IMG/VR virus record: IMGVR_UViG_3300036766_002195
Coordinates: 1 to 36,294 of that record
Source of the DNA: a virus
Direction: 5' to 3' (one strand)
Length of the DNA stretch: 36,294 bases
Program-made: the position numbers and the translations under genes
Shown: piece after piece, positions 13,873 through 21,029 of the stretch
How positions within the stretch are numbered: the first letter of the stretch is position 1
How the letters are laid out: the number at the start of each line of letters is the position of its first letter
The notes under the pieces: model-generated
The model's input: only the letters and a program-made list of their open reading frames with translations
Database searches by the model: none
Told to the model about the DNA's origin: nothing

Positions 13873-14673
13873 ATGGGTTGGGCCTATGGCAAGCTCGCCG
13901 ATGGGCGAGAGATCGGCTACTCCGTGCCAGACATCTGCAACGCTCCGAGCTGCAAGATCAAGATCGACAGGGGCCTCGCCTACGTCTGCGGGGGCATGCA
14001 CGAGGGCGGCGACTGGGGCTGCGGCAAGTACTTCTGCGAGGACCACCGCAACGTCGGCCCTGTCCCTGGTGGCGAGTACGTCCAGCTCTGCGACAACTGC
14101 CTCAAGAAGTGGGAGGGCTGGCTCGAGAGACAGGCTGAGCTCCAGACCAAGCTCATCTACGCCATCGTGGTGGCCGGCAAGAGTGCCCGGTTCGCCAACG
14201 AGGTCATGCGCAGCCTGTGCGGCGAGGTCAACCGCGACGACGGCGAGCTCCTCTTCGACTTCTTGAACCGCAAGCGCGAAGCTGGTGAGCTTCGCCAGAC
14301 TCTCGAGCAGCACCGGACGGGCAACTACACCAAGCTCGAGAAGGCCATCGGTACGCTGCTCGAGGAGAGCTTCGACCTCGATGCAGTGGGACCCGAAGAC
14401 CTCGAGACGGTCCACGGTATCGGTCCCAAGACCGCCCGCTTCTTCATCGTCTGGACCCGACCGGCTGAGCGCTACGCGGTCCTCGACGTGCACATCCTTC
14501 GCTGGATGCGAGAGCACGGCCACGACGTCCCGCGCTCGACGCCTCAGACGCCGCAGCTCTACCGGCGCATCGAGGGCTGGTTTCTCGAGGAGGCGGCCAA
14601 ACGCAAGCTCACGCCGCGTCAGCTCGACCTTGAGATCTGGGGCAAGGCTGCTCGCTTCCCAAACGAAGTCTGA
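13873..14673 (+). CDS. HhH-GPD DNA glycosylase (8-oxoguanine glycosylase-like) with N-terminal zinc finger
   Basis: Residues 85-266 form a helix-hairpin-helix glycosylase. VAGKSARFANEV (100-111) is in the damaged-base pocket region. VHGIGPKTARFF (180-191) is the hairpin with the candidate catalytic lysine K186. YAVLDVHILRWM (201-212) carries the candidate aspartate D205. A Lys plus Asp pair indicates a bifunctional glycosylase/lyase, as in Nth and Ogg/AGOG enzymes. Similar phage proteins are commonly labelled thermostable 8-oxoguanine glycosylases. Residues 20-77 hold eight or more Cys/His (C22, C27, C39, C50, C55, H58, C73, C76) that can form one or two zinc sites. This is an unusual N-terminal addition for the family. 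AGAGG precedes the ATG. The role would be base excision on phage or host DNA. Confidence 0.75.
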   Translation: MGWAYGKLADGREIGYSVPDICNAPSCKIKIDRGLAYVCGGMHEGGDWGCGKYFCEDHRNVGPVPGGEYVQLCDNCLKKWEGWLERQAELQTKLIYAIVVAGKSARFANEVMRSLCGEVNRDDGELLFDFLNRKREAGELRQTLEQHRTGNYTKLEKAIGTLLEESFDLDAVGPEDLETVHGIGPKTARFFIVWTRPAERYAVLDVHILRWMREHGHDVPRSTPQTPQLYRRIEGWFLEEAAKRKLTPRQLDLEIWGKAARFPNEV

Positions 14674-14679
14674 TTTTTC

Positions 14680-14708
14680 TTGACCAGTGCGAATTTGTCC
14701 TCTATGGT
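14680..14708 (+). promoter_or_regulatory. Sigma70-like promoter in the gap after the glycosylase gene
   Basis: TTGACC (14680-14685) is followed after exactly 17 bases by TATGGT (14703-14708). It sits in a 93-base AT-rich gap, with a further TATATACTATATTC stretch at 14736-14750 that could add a second -10. The T-run before TTGACC resembles 2555-2568. It would drive the winged-helix gene at 14767 and the genes after it. Confidence 0.45.
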
Positions 14709-14766
14709 GATCGGCGGTGTGGGCGGGTTGATATTGTATATACTATATTCACTGGTGCGATTCCCC

Positions 14767-15036
14767 ATGTCTCGAGAAGCCACCGCCCGTCGACTGATCA
14801 TCCTGCGCTTCCTCGCCGAGCAGACCGAGCCCGTCCTGATCCGCGACGTCGCATCGGGCTGCCAGCTCGAGGTGCGACAAGCCCGGCTCGACATCCGCGC
14901 CCTGAGCGCTGTAGGCTGGACGCGCCAACGGCGGCATCGCGGTGTCCTGCCAAGCGGTGGCAAGATGCACACGACGGTCTACCTGGCCGTGGGCATCACC
15001 GACAAGGGCCGCAAGGCCCTCACGGAGGCAGCATGA
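14767..15036 (+). CDS. Winged-helix-like DNA-binding protein
   Basis: The ATG at 14767 is preferred because it lies downstream of the predicted promoter. An in-frame ATG at 14704 would add a hydrophobic stretch (GGLILYILYSLV) that overlaps the -10 box, but it cannot be excluded. Neither start has a good Shine-Dalgarno. The 89 residues fit a winged helix: ARRLIILRFLAEQTEPVLIR, then LEVRQARLDIRALSAVGW, then a basic wing (RQRRHRGVLPSGGK). It resembles the 10792 protein in layout. It is likely a regulator for this transcription unit. Confidence 0.6.
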   Translation: MSREATARRLIILRFLAEQTEPVLIRDVASGCQLEVRQARLDIRALSAVGWTRQRRHRGVLPSGGKMHTTVYLAVGITDKGRKALTEAA

Positions 15037-15716
15037 AGACGATCTGGATACGCGGACTTCTCCGTGCTCGTTCTCCTGGAAGCCGGCGCTCATCATTCCT
15101 GGACGGCCCACGCGTACACATGGCTCTTGATCACAGCGACCTTCGAATCGCGAGCCAGATGGTTCTCCGCATGGGAGAAGACGAGCCCGTGCCGGTCGAT
15201 GACATCAAGGTCGGCTACGACACCTTGGCGGAGTGGGAGATGCAGCAGACGCGCGTCGACAACTCGGACCTGGATGCCTTGCTGAAGGAGGGCAGTCGAA
15301 TACCGGTCGCCGAGCGCCACCCCTTCGGTGCCGTATCCGGGGGCAACCCCTTCCGCGACAACCTGGGCGCCCACGAGGAGCGTTGCAAAGCCCTGGAGCG
15401 AGAGCTTCACGAGGCCCTGGAGCGTCGCGACTGGCACGCCTCCATCGTGCTGCCCAACGACTGCGGCGCGCCGGACCGTCGGGGCAGAGAGCTTCGCCGG
15501 CTGCTGTGCGGCGGGCAGGTCGGAGCTCCCTGGTGGCAACGCTTCTGGTCCTGGTTTCGCAAGGACACCTACGCCGAGCTCGACCGGCAGCTCGAGACGG
15601 AACGACGTGAGGCTGAGCTGCGGACCAGGTTCCTCGCATCGATCAAGCTGCCCCAGGGAGGGACAGGCATCCAGCGCCCTTTCCCGCAGCCGCCGCCCGC
15701 GAGGGTGGTGCGGTAG
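15033..15716 (+). CDS. Hypothetical protein, 227 residues
   Basis: The ATG at 15033 overlaps the previous stop as ATGA. The middle of the protein (about residues 115-215) is a strongly helical, charged region likely to form a coiled coil (HEERCKALERELHEALERRD and DTYAELDRQLETERREAEL). A short Trp-rich segment, PWWQRFWSWF, between the two helices could contact a membrane. The C-terminus is Pro rich. No family is recognised. The N-terminal 40 residues are less protein-like, so translation might start at the ATG at 15120 instead. Confidence 0.5.
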   Translation: MKTIWIRGLLRARSPGSRRSSFLDGPRVHMALDHSDLRIASQMVLRMGEDEPVPVDDIKVGYDTLAEWEMQQTRVDNSDLDALLKEGSRIPVAERHPFGAVSGGNPFRDNLGAHEERCKALERELHEALERRDWHASIVLPNDCGAPDRRGRELRRLLCGGQVGAPWWQRFWSWFRKDTYAELDRQLETERREAELRTRFLASIKLPQGGTGIQRPFPQPPPARVVR

Positions 15717-15769
15717 CGCCGACGGAGATGCCGTCGCACGGCACGCCCGTGCTCAAGTAGGAGGCGAAT

Positions 15770-16015
15770 GTGGAAGCGCTCACGAGCGCAACAGCTGCTG
15801 AGATCTACCGTAGCGCCTGGAGCTCCTGGCTCCTCGTCCCGAGGGAACGAGACAAGCTGCGCTACCAGGCGCTCATGGACAGCGTCCAGTCGACCATCGC
15901 AAGGGGCCCACGCGACCCGGTGTGGCAGGCGTTCATCGACACCCTGCCGGGCTTCCGCGACTACTGGGCCACCGTGAGTCAGCGGCTGGCCGAGGAGCAA
16001 CGTGGGGCGCGATGA
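15770..16015 (+). CDS. Hypothetical helical protein, 81 residues
   Basis: GTG at 15770 follows AGGAGG at good spacing. An ATG two bases earlier is in a different frame and gives a Ser/Pro/Arg-rich product. The product is helical with conserved-looking Trp and Leu spacing (AWSSWLLVPRERDKLRYQAL). No Cys, signal or family is recognised. It overlaps the next start (ATGATG) and so is coupled to it. Confidence 0.55.
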   Translation: MEALTSATAAEIYRSAWSSWLLVPRERDKLRYQALMDSVQSTIARGPRDPVWQAFIDTLPGFRDYWATVSQRLAEEQRGAR

Positions 16016-16233
16016 TGGAGACGACCATGGACGACGGTGCGGGGACGGTGGACGAGAACGGGATGCCGGTCGACTGGACCCTTGAGCACAAGAAGAGCGT
16101 GGCCGACAGCGGCATCCGGTATCTCAAGGCCCGGCTCGCAGAGTGCCCTTGCGGCAGTCGCTCGTGCCCGTCGTGTCAGGAGCGAAGGGGCTACATCGAG
16201 CGCTACCAGAACGTGCTCGCCACAAGCGAGTGA
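16012..16233 (+). CDS. Small zinc-knuckle-like protein
   Basis: The 73-residue product starts at ATG 16012 within the previous stop. C45, C47, C52 and C55 (CPCGSRSCPSC) form a tight Cys cluster that could bind one zinc ion. The N-terminal half is acidic. No family name is recognised. It is one of a series of Cys-rich small proteins in 12344-17110. Confidence 0.55.
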   Translation: MMETTMDDGAGTVDENGMPVDWTLEHKKSVADSGIRYLKARLAECPCGSRSCPSCQERRGYIERYQNVLATSE

Positions 16234-16259
16234 GCGATCTCACCAGAAAGGTATAGAAG

Positions 16260-16559
16260 ATGGGCATCACCAAACAGTTCCTCATGGCGGAGCAAGACCA
16301 GAAGCAGTACCTCGAGTTCTTCAAGGCCCTCGTCGAGAGTGGCGCGGTCGACGAGGAGGGCGAGCTCGGCAAGCAGCTCGCCGAGGTCGTCGAGCAGGAA
16401 GACCCGTCCATCGTCATGGACGAGGTGCCCGAGGAGCTGCAAAGCTTCCTCGATTGCGCGCGTTGCGCCAACACCATCCCCCCATCGGAGCTCGTTGCCT
16501 CGCTCGACAACGGGGGCAACTGCGGCTACTGCGACCACATGGAAAACAAGGACGACTGA
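16260..16559 (+). CDS. Small acidic protein with C-terminal zinc ribbon
   Basis: The 99-residue protein has an acidic helical first part (residues 1-60). The C-terminal ribbon has C66/C69 in CARC and C88/C91 in CGYC. AAAGGTATAGAAG lies ahead of the ATG. The layout, acidic helix plus ribbon, is common in small phage proteins that bind a host or phage enzyme. No name can be given. The next gene starts 20 bases on. Confidence 0.6.
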   Translation: MGITKQFLMAEQDQKQYLEFFKALVESGAVDEEGELGKQLAEVVEQEDPSIVMDEVPEELQSFLDCARCANTIPPSELVASLDNGGNCGYCDHMENKDD

Positions 16560-16579
16560 ACCAGCAGAGGAGCGATAAG

Positions 16580-17110
16580 ATGCACACGTGTAAAACTTGC
16601 AAGCACTTCGACAGTGAGGGTGACGACACCTTTGAAGGCAGGTGTCGACGCAATACGCCAAGGGCAAGCCTCGAGGGTCTGGCCCTGTGGCCTGAAGTCA
16701 CCGTCAGCGACTGGTGCGGGCGCTACGAGCGCGACGCATTCGCATCCGCCACGGCTCCTCTCCCGCTGCACTTCCCCCCGGGTGACTACCTTTTCAAGAT
16801 CGTCTCGTCCATGGTGGACCACGCGGCACATCCGCCACGACTCGTCTGGACCTTGGAGATTGCCGGCGGTCCGGGGCCTGGTGCAGCTTTCAACGGCGCG
16901 CAGCTGGCACACGTGCAGGAACTGAGCGACCGTGGGGCTCCGTACATCAGGAAACTCATCTTAGCCTGTGGTACCACCGAGCAGATGCTAGTCAACAGTA
17001 GGGGGGAGATAGATCCGTCGATGATCCATGGCAAGCAATTCGTGGGCGAAATGCACGACGACCGCGTGCGCAATGAGCGCCCGATTCCACCGGCGCCAAA
17101 CGGTAACTGA
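16580..17110 (+). CDS. Zinc-finger protein fused to an SSB-like domain (paralogue of the 5633 gene product)
   Basis: Residues 1-50 hold C4/C7, C22 and C46 in the pattern CKTCKHF...GRCRRNTP...WPEV...DWCGRYE. This matches a small zinc module seen in many phage and bacterial proteins. Residues 64-176 align with the 5633 protein: FPPGDYLFKI with YPPGLYVFKI, LSDRGAPYIRKLILACG with LSDKGAPFLKRLFLCCG, and VRNERP with ITNERP. There is no Pro/Gln-rich tail here. The two genes are therefore paralogues, one with a disordered tail and one with an added zinc finger. A shared ssDNA-binding-type role is inferred. AGAGGAG precedes the ATG. Confidence 0.65.
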   Translation: MHTCKTCKHFDSEGDDTFEGRCRRNTPRASLEGLALWPEVTVSDWCGRYERDAFASATAPLPLHFPPGDYLFKIVSSMVDHAAHPPRLVWTLEIAGGPGPGAAFNGAQLAHVQELSDRGAPYIRKLILACGTTEQMLVNSRGEIDPSMIHGKQFVGEMHDDRVRNERPIPPAPNGN

Positions 17111-17136
17111 TCGATAACGTGAAAGGAGAGAGGTTG

Positions 17137-17604
17137 ATGCTGAAACGAACGCTGCTGCTCGTATGTTTGGTCCCACTGATCGCCGGGTGTCCGCACAACG
17201 GGCCAGGTCCGGTCATCAGTCCCTACACGACGGCGCGGGCCGCCATCCAGACGGCGCAGATCGCGCTCAGCATGGCCGATGGCGTCTTCGAGATCTGGGC
17301 CGGCACCCAGACCGACCTGCTCGCGGTGGAAGCCGCCCGGGCCAAGTACCTCAAGGTCAGGACCGCAGTCGCTGACGGGCTCAAGGTGGCCATGGACGCC
17401 GTGGCCCTCGCCGAAGCGGTCGGGGTGGACCTCGACCTCGGCAAGGTTCTGGCGGCTGCAGAGGCAGCTTGGCAGGACCTGCGCAAATTCCTGAGCGACC
17501 TGGGCACGACGCCGGCGAGCAAGCCCATGCTCAAGGGCACGTTCAAGATGCCGGTGGAGAAGCTACCGCCCAGCCTGCTGCCCGTCCCGCCCGCCAAGCG
17601 CTAG
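17137..17604 (+). CDS. Lipoprotein, possible outer spanin or lysis lipoprotein
   Basis: The ATG at 17137 is preceded by AGGAGAGAGG; an in-frame GTG at 17119 would lie before that site. The N-terminus is a type II signal: basic MLKRT, a hydrophobic core, then LIAGC with the lipidated Cys at residue 18. The mature part is helical and rich in Ala (about residues 35-125), with a Pro-rich C-terminus. It should be anchored to a membrane. In a phage the likeliest uses are an outer-membrane spanin or superinfection protection, but it is longer than most spanin lipoproteins and no inner-membrane partner lies next to it. Its stop overlaps the convergent gene as CTAG. Confidence 0.65.
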   Translation: MLKRTLLLVCLVPLIAGCPHNGPGPVISPYTTARAAIQTAQIALSMADGVFEIWAGTQTDLLAVEAARAKYLKVRTAVADGLKVAMDAVALAEAVGVDLDLGKVLAAAEAAWQDLRKFLSDLGTTPASKPMLKGTFKMPVEKLPPSLLPVPPAKR

Positions 17605-17828
17605 ACCAGCGCTCGCTCCTCCTGATCGATCCAGCTGACGAAGGTCCTGCCATTGTGCAGATGTACCCGACTCATGTCTTCGAGCCGGTTGTAGAGCACG
17701 GTCGAGGGCGTGTCGCTCCGCCAGCGCAAGACCACCGCGCCATCGGTGAAGACGACGCCGTCGGCCACGACGCCGCAGCCGGAGACTCCATTGACATCGT
17801 CGACGCGGGTAAGCGTGAAGCGGCGCAT
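17601..17828 (-). CDS. Small conserved-type phage protein, 75 residues
   Basis: The product is a short beta-rich protein (VVADGVVFTDGAVVLRWRSD, then STVLYNRLEDMSRVHLHNGR and TFVSWID). The pattern 'F-x-D-G-x-V-x-L-R-W ... H-x-x-G-x-T-x-x-x-W-x-D' recurs in small proteins of many actinobacterial and other phages. Its function is not known. It is downstream of the terminase gene on the same strand but has its own promoter (17870-17899). No good ribosome binding site precedes the ATG. Confidence 0.65.
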   Translation of the reverse strand: MRRFTLTRVDDVNGVSGCGVVADGVVFTDGAVVLRWRSDTPSTVLYNRLEDMSRVHLHNGRTFVSWIDQEERALV

Positions 17829-17869
17829 CGCTATAGCATATCAATGTCAAACCCACCCACCCGCCGATC

Positions 17870-17899
17870 AGTGTACAGACTCACTCTCACGTTTGTCAA
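17870..17899 (-). promoter_or_regulatory. Sigma70-like promoter for the 75-residue gene
   Basis: On the minus strand TTGACA (17894-17899) and TACACT (17870-17875) are 18 bases apart, a full -35 match and a 4/6 -10 match. They lie in the 79-base gap between the terminase gene and the small downstream gene. Confidence 0.4.
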
Positions 17900-17907
17900 C
17901 ACCTTTC

Positions 17908-19557
17908 TCAGAAGACAGAGATCCTGGCAGCCATGCCCTCGCCGCTTTCCCAGTCCTCGTCATCTCCCTCTTGCTGGAAGGAGCGCAGCGACTTGACGGC
18001 GTAGGCCAGGGCGTCGACGAGGTCCTTGTCCGTGCCCTGGGGGAACTCTCGAAGCTGGCCGACGATGTCGCCGATGGAGGTGCGCTCGATGTAAATCTGC
18101 GGGTCGAGCCGCGGGTTGAAGTAGACCCGGCCGCCCTCGAACATCGGCATTGCCTCCATGAGTCGGAGCTCCTTGGAGAGATTGCCTGGCTTCATCGGGT
18201 AGATGGGTAGTGGCTCCTTGGCGAGCTCCATCAGGTAGCCCCGGAGCGCCGCTTGGTAGCCGGTCTCCTCGATGACGATTCGGTTTGGCTGCCACTTGCG
18301 CGATTCCTCGACGAGGAGCTGCGCCTGCTCGGCGAAGCCGAGCTTGGCGTGCCAGGCGTCGGCGACGAACGCGATGTTCTTCTCGACGTTGTAGAGCACG
18401 GTCACGCAGGCGAACCACGAGCTCTTGCGGTTCTGCGAGATGGCAAGGTCGTAGGCCTGAACGCAGGCGAGGTTGTTCGGATCGCCGAGCATCGCCGCGT
18501 CGTAGTAGCGGATGTGCTCCGGCTTGAGCATAGCAAGCGCACCGGAGATGGCCTTGCAGCGCAGCGCTCGGTCGTACTCGAGGGGACCGATCTCGTTGCG
18601 CAGCTTGATGAGAGCCTCACGTGGCCAACGCTTGGGCCAGAGCGGGACGAATGGGTCCGCGTCGGTGCCGACCGAGTAGACCTCGGAGCGCCACTCGCGG
18701 TTCTTCCGGAGAGAGGCCACAGCGTCGAGCTCGTGGTGCGGCGTGGCGATGGAGACCGCCCGACCGTCCTCTTCGAGCATCGGGAGGATCTCGGCGTAGA
18801 TCTTCTTCTTGATCGCCTCACGGTGCTGCGGGTAGATGAGCGAGGTTCTGAAGTCGCAGATATCGTCGAGAACGACGAGGTCGGCTCGACCGCCCTCGAC
18901 CGAGCCCATGATGCCCGACGACTCGAGCGTGGGCTCCTTGTCCGAGATGTCGCGGTCGACGCAGATGGCACTCTTGTGCCACGGTCCCTTGCGGTTCGGG
19001 CGCAGACTCGGGAAGACGAGCTTGACGAGCTTGTTACGCAGGATGAGATCGGCGACGACGCCTAGTCGCTCCCTCGCCTTGTCCTCGCTCTGCGCGAAGA
19101 GCTTGATGCGGATGTTCGGGTTGTTGCCGATCATCCAGACGATGAAACCGATGAGGATGGTCGTCTTGCCATGCGATTTGGGCGCTTCGATCTGCACGCG
19201 GCGCTCGCTGTGGATGAGCTCGAGCCACTCCTTGTGAAACCACTCGAGCTCGATGCGCTCTCCCTTGGGAGAGCGCAGCACGAACTCGATGAAGGCCGCG
19301 GGGTCCTTGCGCGCGGCGAGGATCTGCGTCTTCATCCGGGCAGCGCTTGCCAGGAGCAGCTGCTCTCGACTCTTCTGCCCGTTGACTGCTTTGCGCTCGA
19401 CCTGCTCAGCCTCCGACCGCTGCGGCGGGGTCTTCCCCCAACGCCTCTTCTTCGTCGGGGGAGAGCTCGGCGTCGTCGGCGGCGGGAGCGTCGTTGCCGG
19501 TGGGGCTTCCGGTTCCGTGGAAGCCGTCCTCGGTGGGGGGAGCGATGTCGGTGGCAT
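17908..19557 (-). CDS. terL: Terminase large subunit (packaging ATPase and nuclease)
   Basis: The N-terminal ATPase has Walker A EAPKSHGKTT (about residues 124-133) and Walker B DLVVLDDICD (about 222-231). SIATPHHELD near 265 fits the coupling motif region. The C-terminal RNase H-like nuclease shows acidic positions in VQAYDLAIS, RIVIEETGYQ and DKDLVDALAYA. The length, about 500-550 residues, is normal. The enzyme cuts concatemeric DNA and pumps it into proheads. The start is uncertain: the first 51 residues, very rich in Pro and Thr, lie within the 3' end of the upstream gene in another frame. The ATG at 19557 does have GAGGAAGAAG ahead of it; the next in-frame ATG is residue 75. The small gene after it and the small-subunit-like gene before it complete the cluster. 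Confidence 0.85.
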   Translation of the reverse strand: MPPTSLPPPRTASTEPEAPPATTLPPPTTPSSPPTKKRRWGKTPPQRSEAEQVERKAVNGQKSREQLLLASAARMKTQILAARKDPAAFIEFVLRSPKGERIELEWFHKEWLELIHSERRVQIEAPKSHGKTTILIGFIVWMIGNNPNIRIKLFAQSEDKARERLGVVADLILRNKLVKLVFPSLRPNRKGPWHKSAICVDRDISDKEPTLESSGIMGSVEGGRADLVVLDDICDFRTSLIYPQHREAIKKKIYAEILPMLEEDGRAVSIATPHHELDAVASLRKNREWRSEVYSVGTDADPFVPLWPKRWPREALIKLRNEIGPLEYDRALRCKAISGALAMLKPEHIRYYDAAMLGDPNNLACVQAYDLAISQNRKSSWFACVTVLYNVEKNIAFVADAWHAKLGFAEQAQLLVEESRKWQPNRIVIEETGYQAALRGYLMELAKEPLPIYPMKPGNLSKELRLMEAMPMFEGGRVYFNPRLDPQIYIERTSIGDIVGQLREFPQGTDKDLVDALAYAVKSLRSFQQEGDDEDWESGEGMAARISVF

Positions 19558-20269
19558 GGAGCACTTCTTCCTCGATGTCGATGATCTGCCCGCCGTCGGC
19601 GGTGAAGCCCTCGTGTGGCGCCGCGCTCGCGCCCGCGCGCTGGTCGAGCAGGCGCCGCGGGACCTCGCCGGTGCGCATGACGAGCTCGAGCTCGCCGTCC
19701 TCGCAGTGGTCGAGGAGGAGTCCGATCTGGATGCCGAGCACCTGCTCGGGTTCTCCTAGCCGTTTGCGCTCGACGTCCATGGCCTTCTGCACGACAGCCG
19801 CGGCAGTGTCCATCGACTTGGTGAGCTGGTAGAGGATCTTGGGTGTCATCTCATCGGGGATGGGCACCTCGCCGGCCTCGAGCTTCTCCATGATCTTCTC
19901 GAGGACGTGCTGGTTGATCTTCATCGTGCGCAGGGCCATGGCCATGACCGTGCGGGCGGCCATGGCTTCCTCGGCCGCCTGCCGCGCCGCCTCGCCCCGG
20001 GTGATGTCGGCTGTCTCCCAGGACTCTCGGACCTTGGCCATCTCCTTGTGGATGGACGAGGCACCGGCCTCGAGCTGGACGAAGGGGGGCAAGGAGTGGT
20101 CAGGCCAGCCCTCGAGAATGGCCCGGCGAGCCATCTTCTTGCCGACCTGGGCGACCTCCATGACGTGCTTGATTTGCGGTCGTTCGCGGTAGGCGGCCAG
20201 CATCTTGTCCCAGACTGGCCGGGAAATACGAGAGATGCCGACGCGCACCGAGGTCACCTTGCGTGCCAT
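19406..20269 (-). CDS. Putative terminase small subunit or terminase-linked HTH protein
   Basis: The ATG at 20269 has GGAG seven bases upstream; the longer frame from 20323 is less likely. The N-terminal part has a helix-turn-helix-like segment (IKHVMEVAQVGKKMARRAI, about residues 34-52). The middle is helical (about 75-180), and the C-terminal 60 residues are acidic and disordered. A DNA-binding head with a helical oligomerisation region directly before the large subunit is the usual plan for small terminase subunits. No specific family was recognised and it is longer than average. Its last 152 bases overlap the beginning of the large-subunit frame. Confidence 0.5.
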   Translation of the reverse strand: MARKVTSVRVGISRISRPVWDKMLAAYRERPQIKHVMEVAQVGKKMARRAILEGWPDHSLPPFVQLEAGASSIHKEMAKVRESWETADITRGEAARQAAEEAMAARTVMAMALRTMKINQHVLEKIMEKLEAGEVPIPDEMTPKILYQLTKSMDTAAAVVQKAMDVERKRLGEPEQVLGIQIGLLLDHCEDGELELVMRTGEVPRRLLDQRAGASAAPHEGFTADGGQIIDIEEEVLHATDIAPPTEDGFHGTGSPTGNDAPAADDAELSPDEEEALGEDPAAAVGG

Positions 20270-20324
20270 ACGAGGCTCCATGTACGTCACGACCACGGTA
20301 GCAGCAACCATTCGAATGATCAAG

Positions 20325-20345
20325 GCATTGCGCTGGAAGCAATGC
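20325..20345. repeat. Inverted repeat in the divergent gap (7-bp arms, 7-nt loop)
   Basis: GCATTGC (20325-20331) and GCAATGC (20339-20345) are perfect inverted copies. They lie in the 200-base gap between the divergent terminase-side gene (start 20269) and the HTH gene (start 20470). An operator bound by the neighbouring HTH protein is one possibility. Promoters in this gap are not clear; a CATAAT on the minus strand lacks a good -35. Confidence 0.4.
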
Positions 20346-20469
20346 GCGCTCGCTGTAAATTATGAGTGAGAAACGAAGCAGTTCTCGAGCCTTGCGACGT
20401 AGAAGAACTCTTGCAATGAGCACGAAAGGATGCTAGAAGAAGAGGCTCGATTGCAAGGAGACCACTTAA

Positions 20470-20745
20470 ATGGCGGCCTCAGCCGTTCAGAAACAGCCCC
20501 GCCGGCGAGCCCGTCCGGACTCCGAGCTGACCAAAAAATTACGTGATAAAGGCTACATGCTCTGCACCGAGGTGGCGCAGAAGATCGGGGTGCACAAGGC
20601 CACCCTCTACCGCTGGATACGGGATGGGGTGGTCAAGGCCCTCGACTTCAACGGGGCCTACTACGTCGACTGGGCCTCGGTCGTCGAGCACATGGGCCCG
20701 GTGGGCAAGGTGCTTGGCATCGACAAGAAGATGGCCAAGGCATGA
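20470..20745 (+). CDS. Helix-turn-helix DNA-binding protein (MerR/excisionase-like)
   Basis: Residues 31-70 (LCTEVAQKIGVHKATLYRWI, then RDGVVKALDFNGAYYVDWAS) match the HTH_17/excisionase-type module, in which the helix pair is followed by a short wing that reads '[VI]-x-[YW]-[VI]-D'. The N-terminus is basic. The 91-residue size suits a small regulator. It starts after an AAGGAG site and its end overlaps the next gene as ATGA. It heads a five-gene plus-strand island within minus-strand virion genes and may control it. Confidence 0.7.
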   Translation: MAASAVQKQPRRRARPDSELTKKLRDKGYMLCTEVAQKIGVHKATLYRWIRDGVVKALDFNGAYYVDWASVVEHMGPVGKVLGIDKKMAKA

Positions 20746-21029
20746 GCGAGGGTAAGCTCTTCGAGTTGCCTCTCCGACCCCGCGGTGGCCCCGCACAGCC
20801 CCGCCCCGCCGGCCGGCAGGTCTGGGTCATGCTCTCGGCCCTGGTGGTACTCCTGGGCCTCGTAGCCGGTCTGGGAGCGGCTGTGGCCTGGCTGGTGAGT
20901 CATGCGGGGCTGGGTGTCCGCCTGGGCTTCTGGCAGGGCGTCTGCTTCTTTCTGGCCGTGCAAGTCCTCTTGCTCCCGTGCTATCTTTCCCTGGGCAAGG
21001 GTCGTGATGGATCTACTGGACTTTCTTAG
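20742..21029 (+). CDS. Two-helix membrane protein, holin candidate
   Basis: The 95-residue product has two hydrophobic segments, about 27-50 (VWVMLSALVVLLGLVAGLGA and on) and 61-83 (GFWQGVCFFLAVQVLLLPC). They are joined by a short loop, with a Pro/Arg-rich N-terminus. Size and layout suit a class II holin, which forms the inner-membrane hole that lets the endolysin reach the wall. It is not next to the endolysin (11087), so this is only a candidate. It overlaps the HTH gene (ATGA) and the next gene by 23 bases. Confidence 0.55.
   Translation: MSEGKLFELPLRPRGGPAQPRPAGRQVWVMLSALVVLLGLVAGLGAAVAWLVSHAGLGVRLGFWQGVCFFLAVQVLLLPCYLSLGKGRDGSTGLS

Noticed and set aside
14680-14766. A membrane-spanning N-terminus on the winged-helix protein
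   Set aside because: The hydrophobic stretch comes from the AT-rich promoter gap and overlaps the predicted -35 and -10 boxes; kept only as an alternative start.
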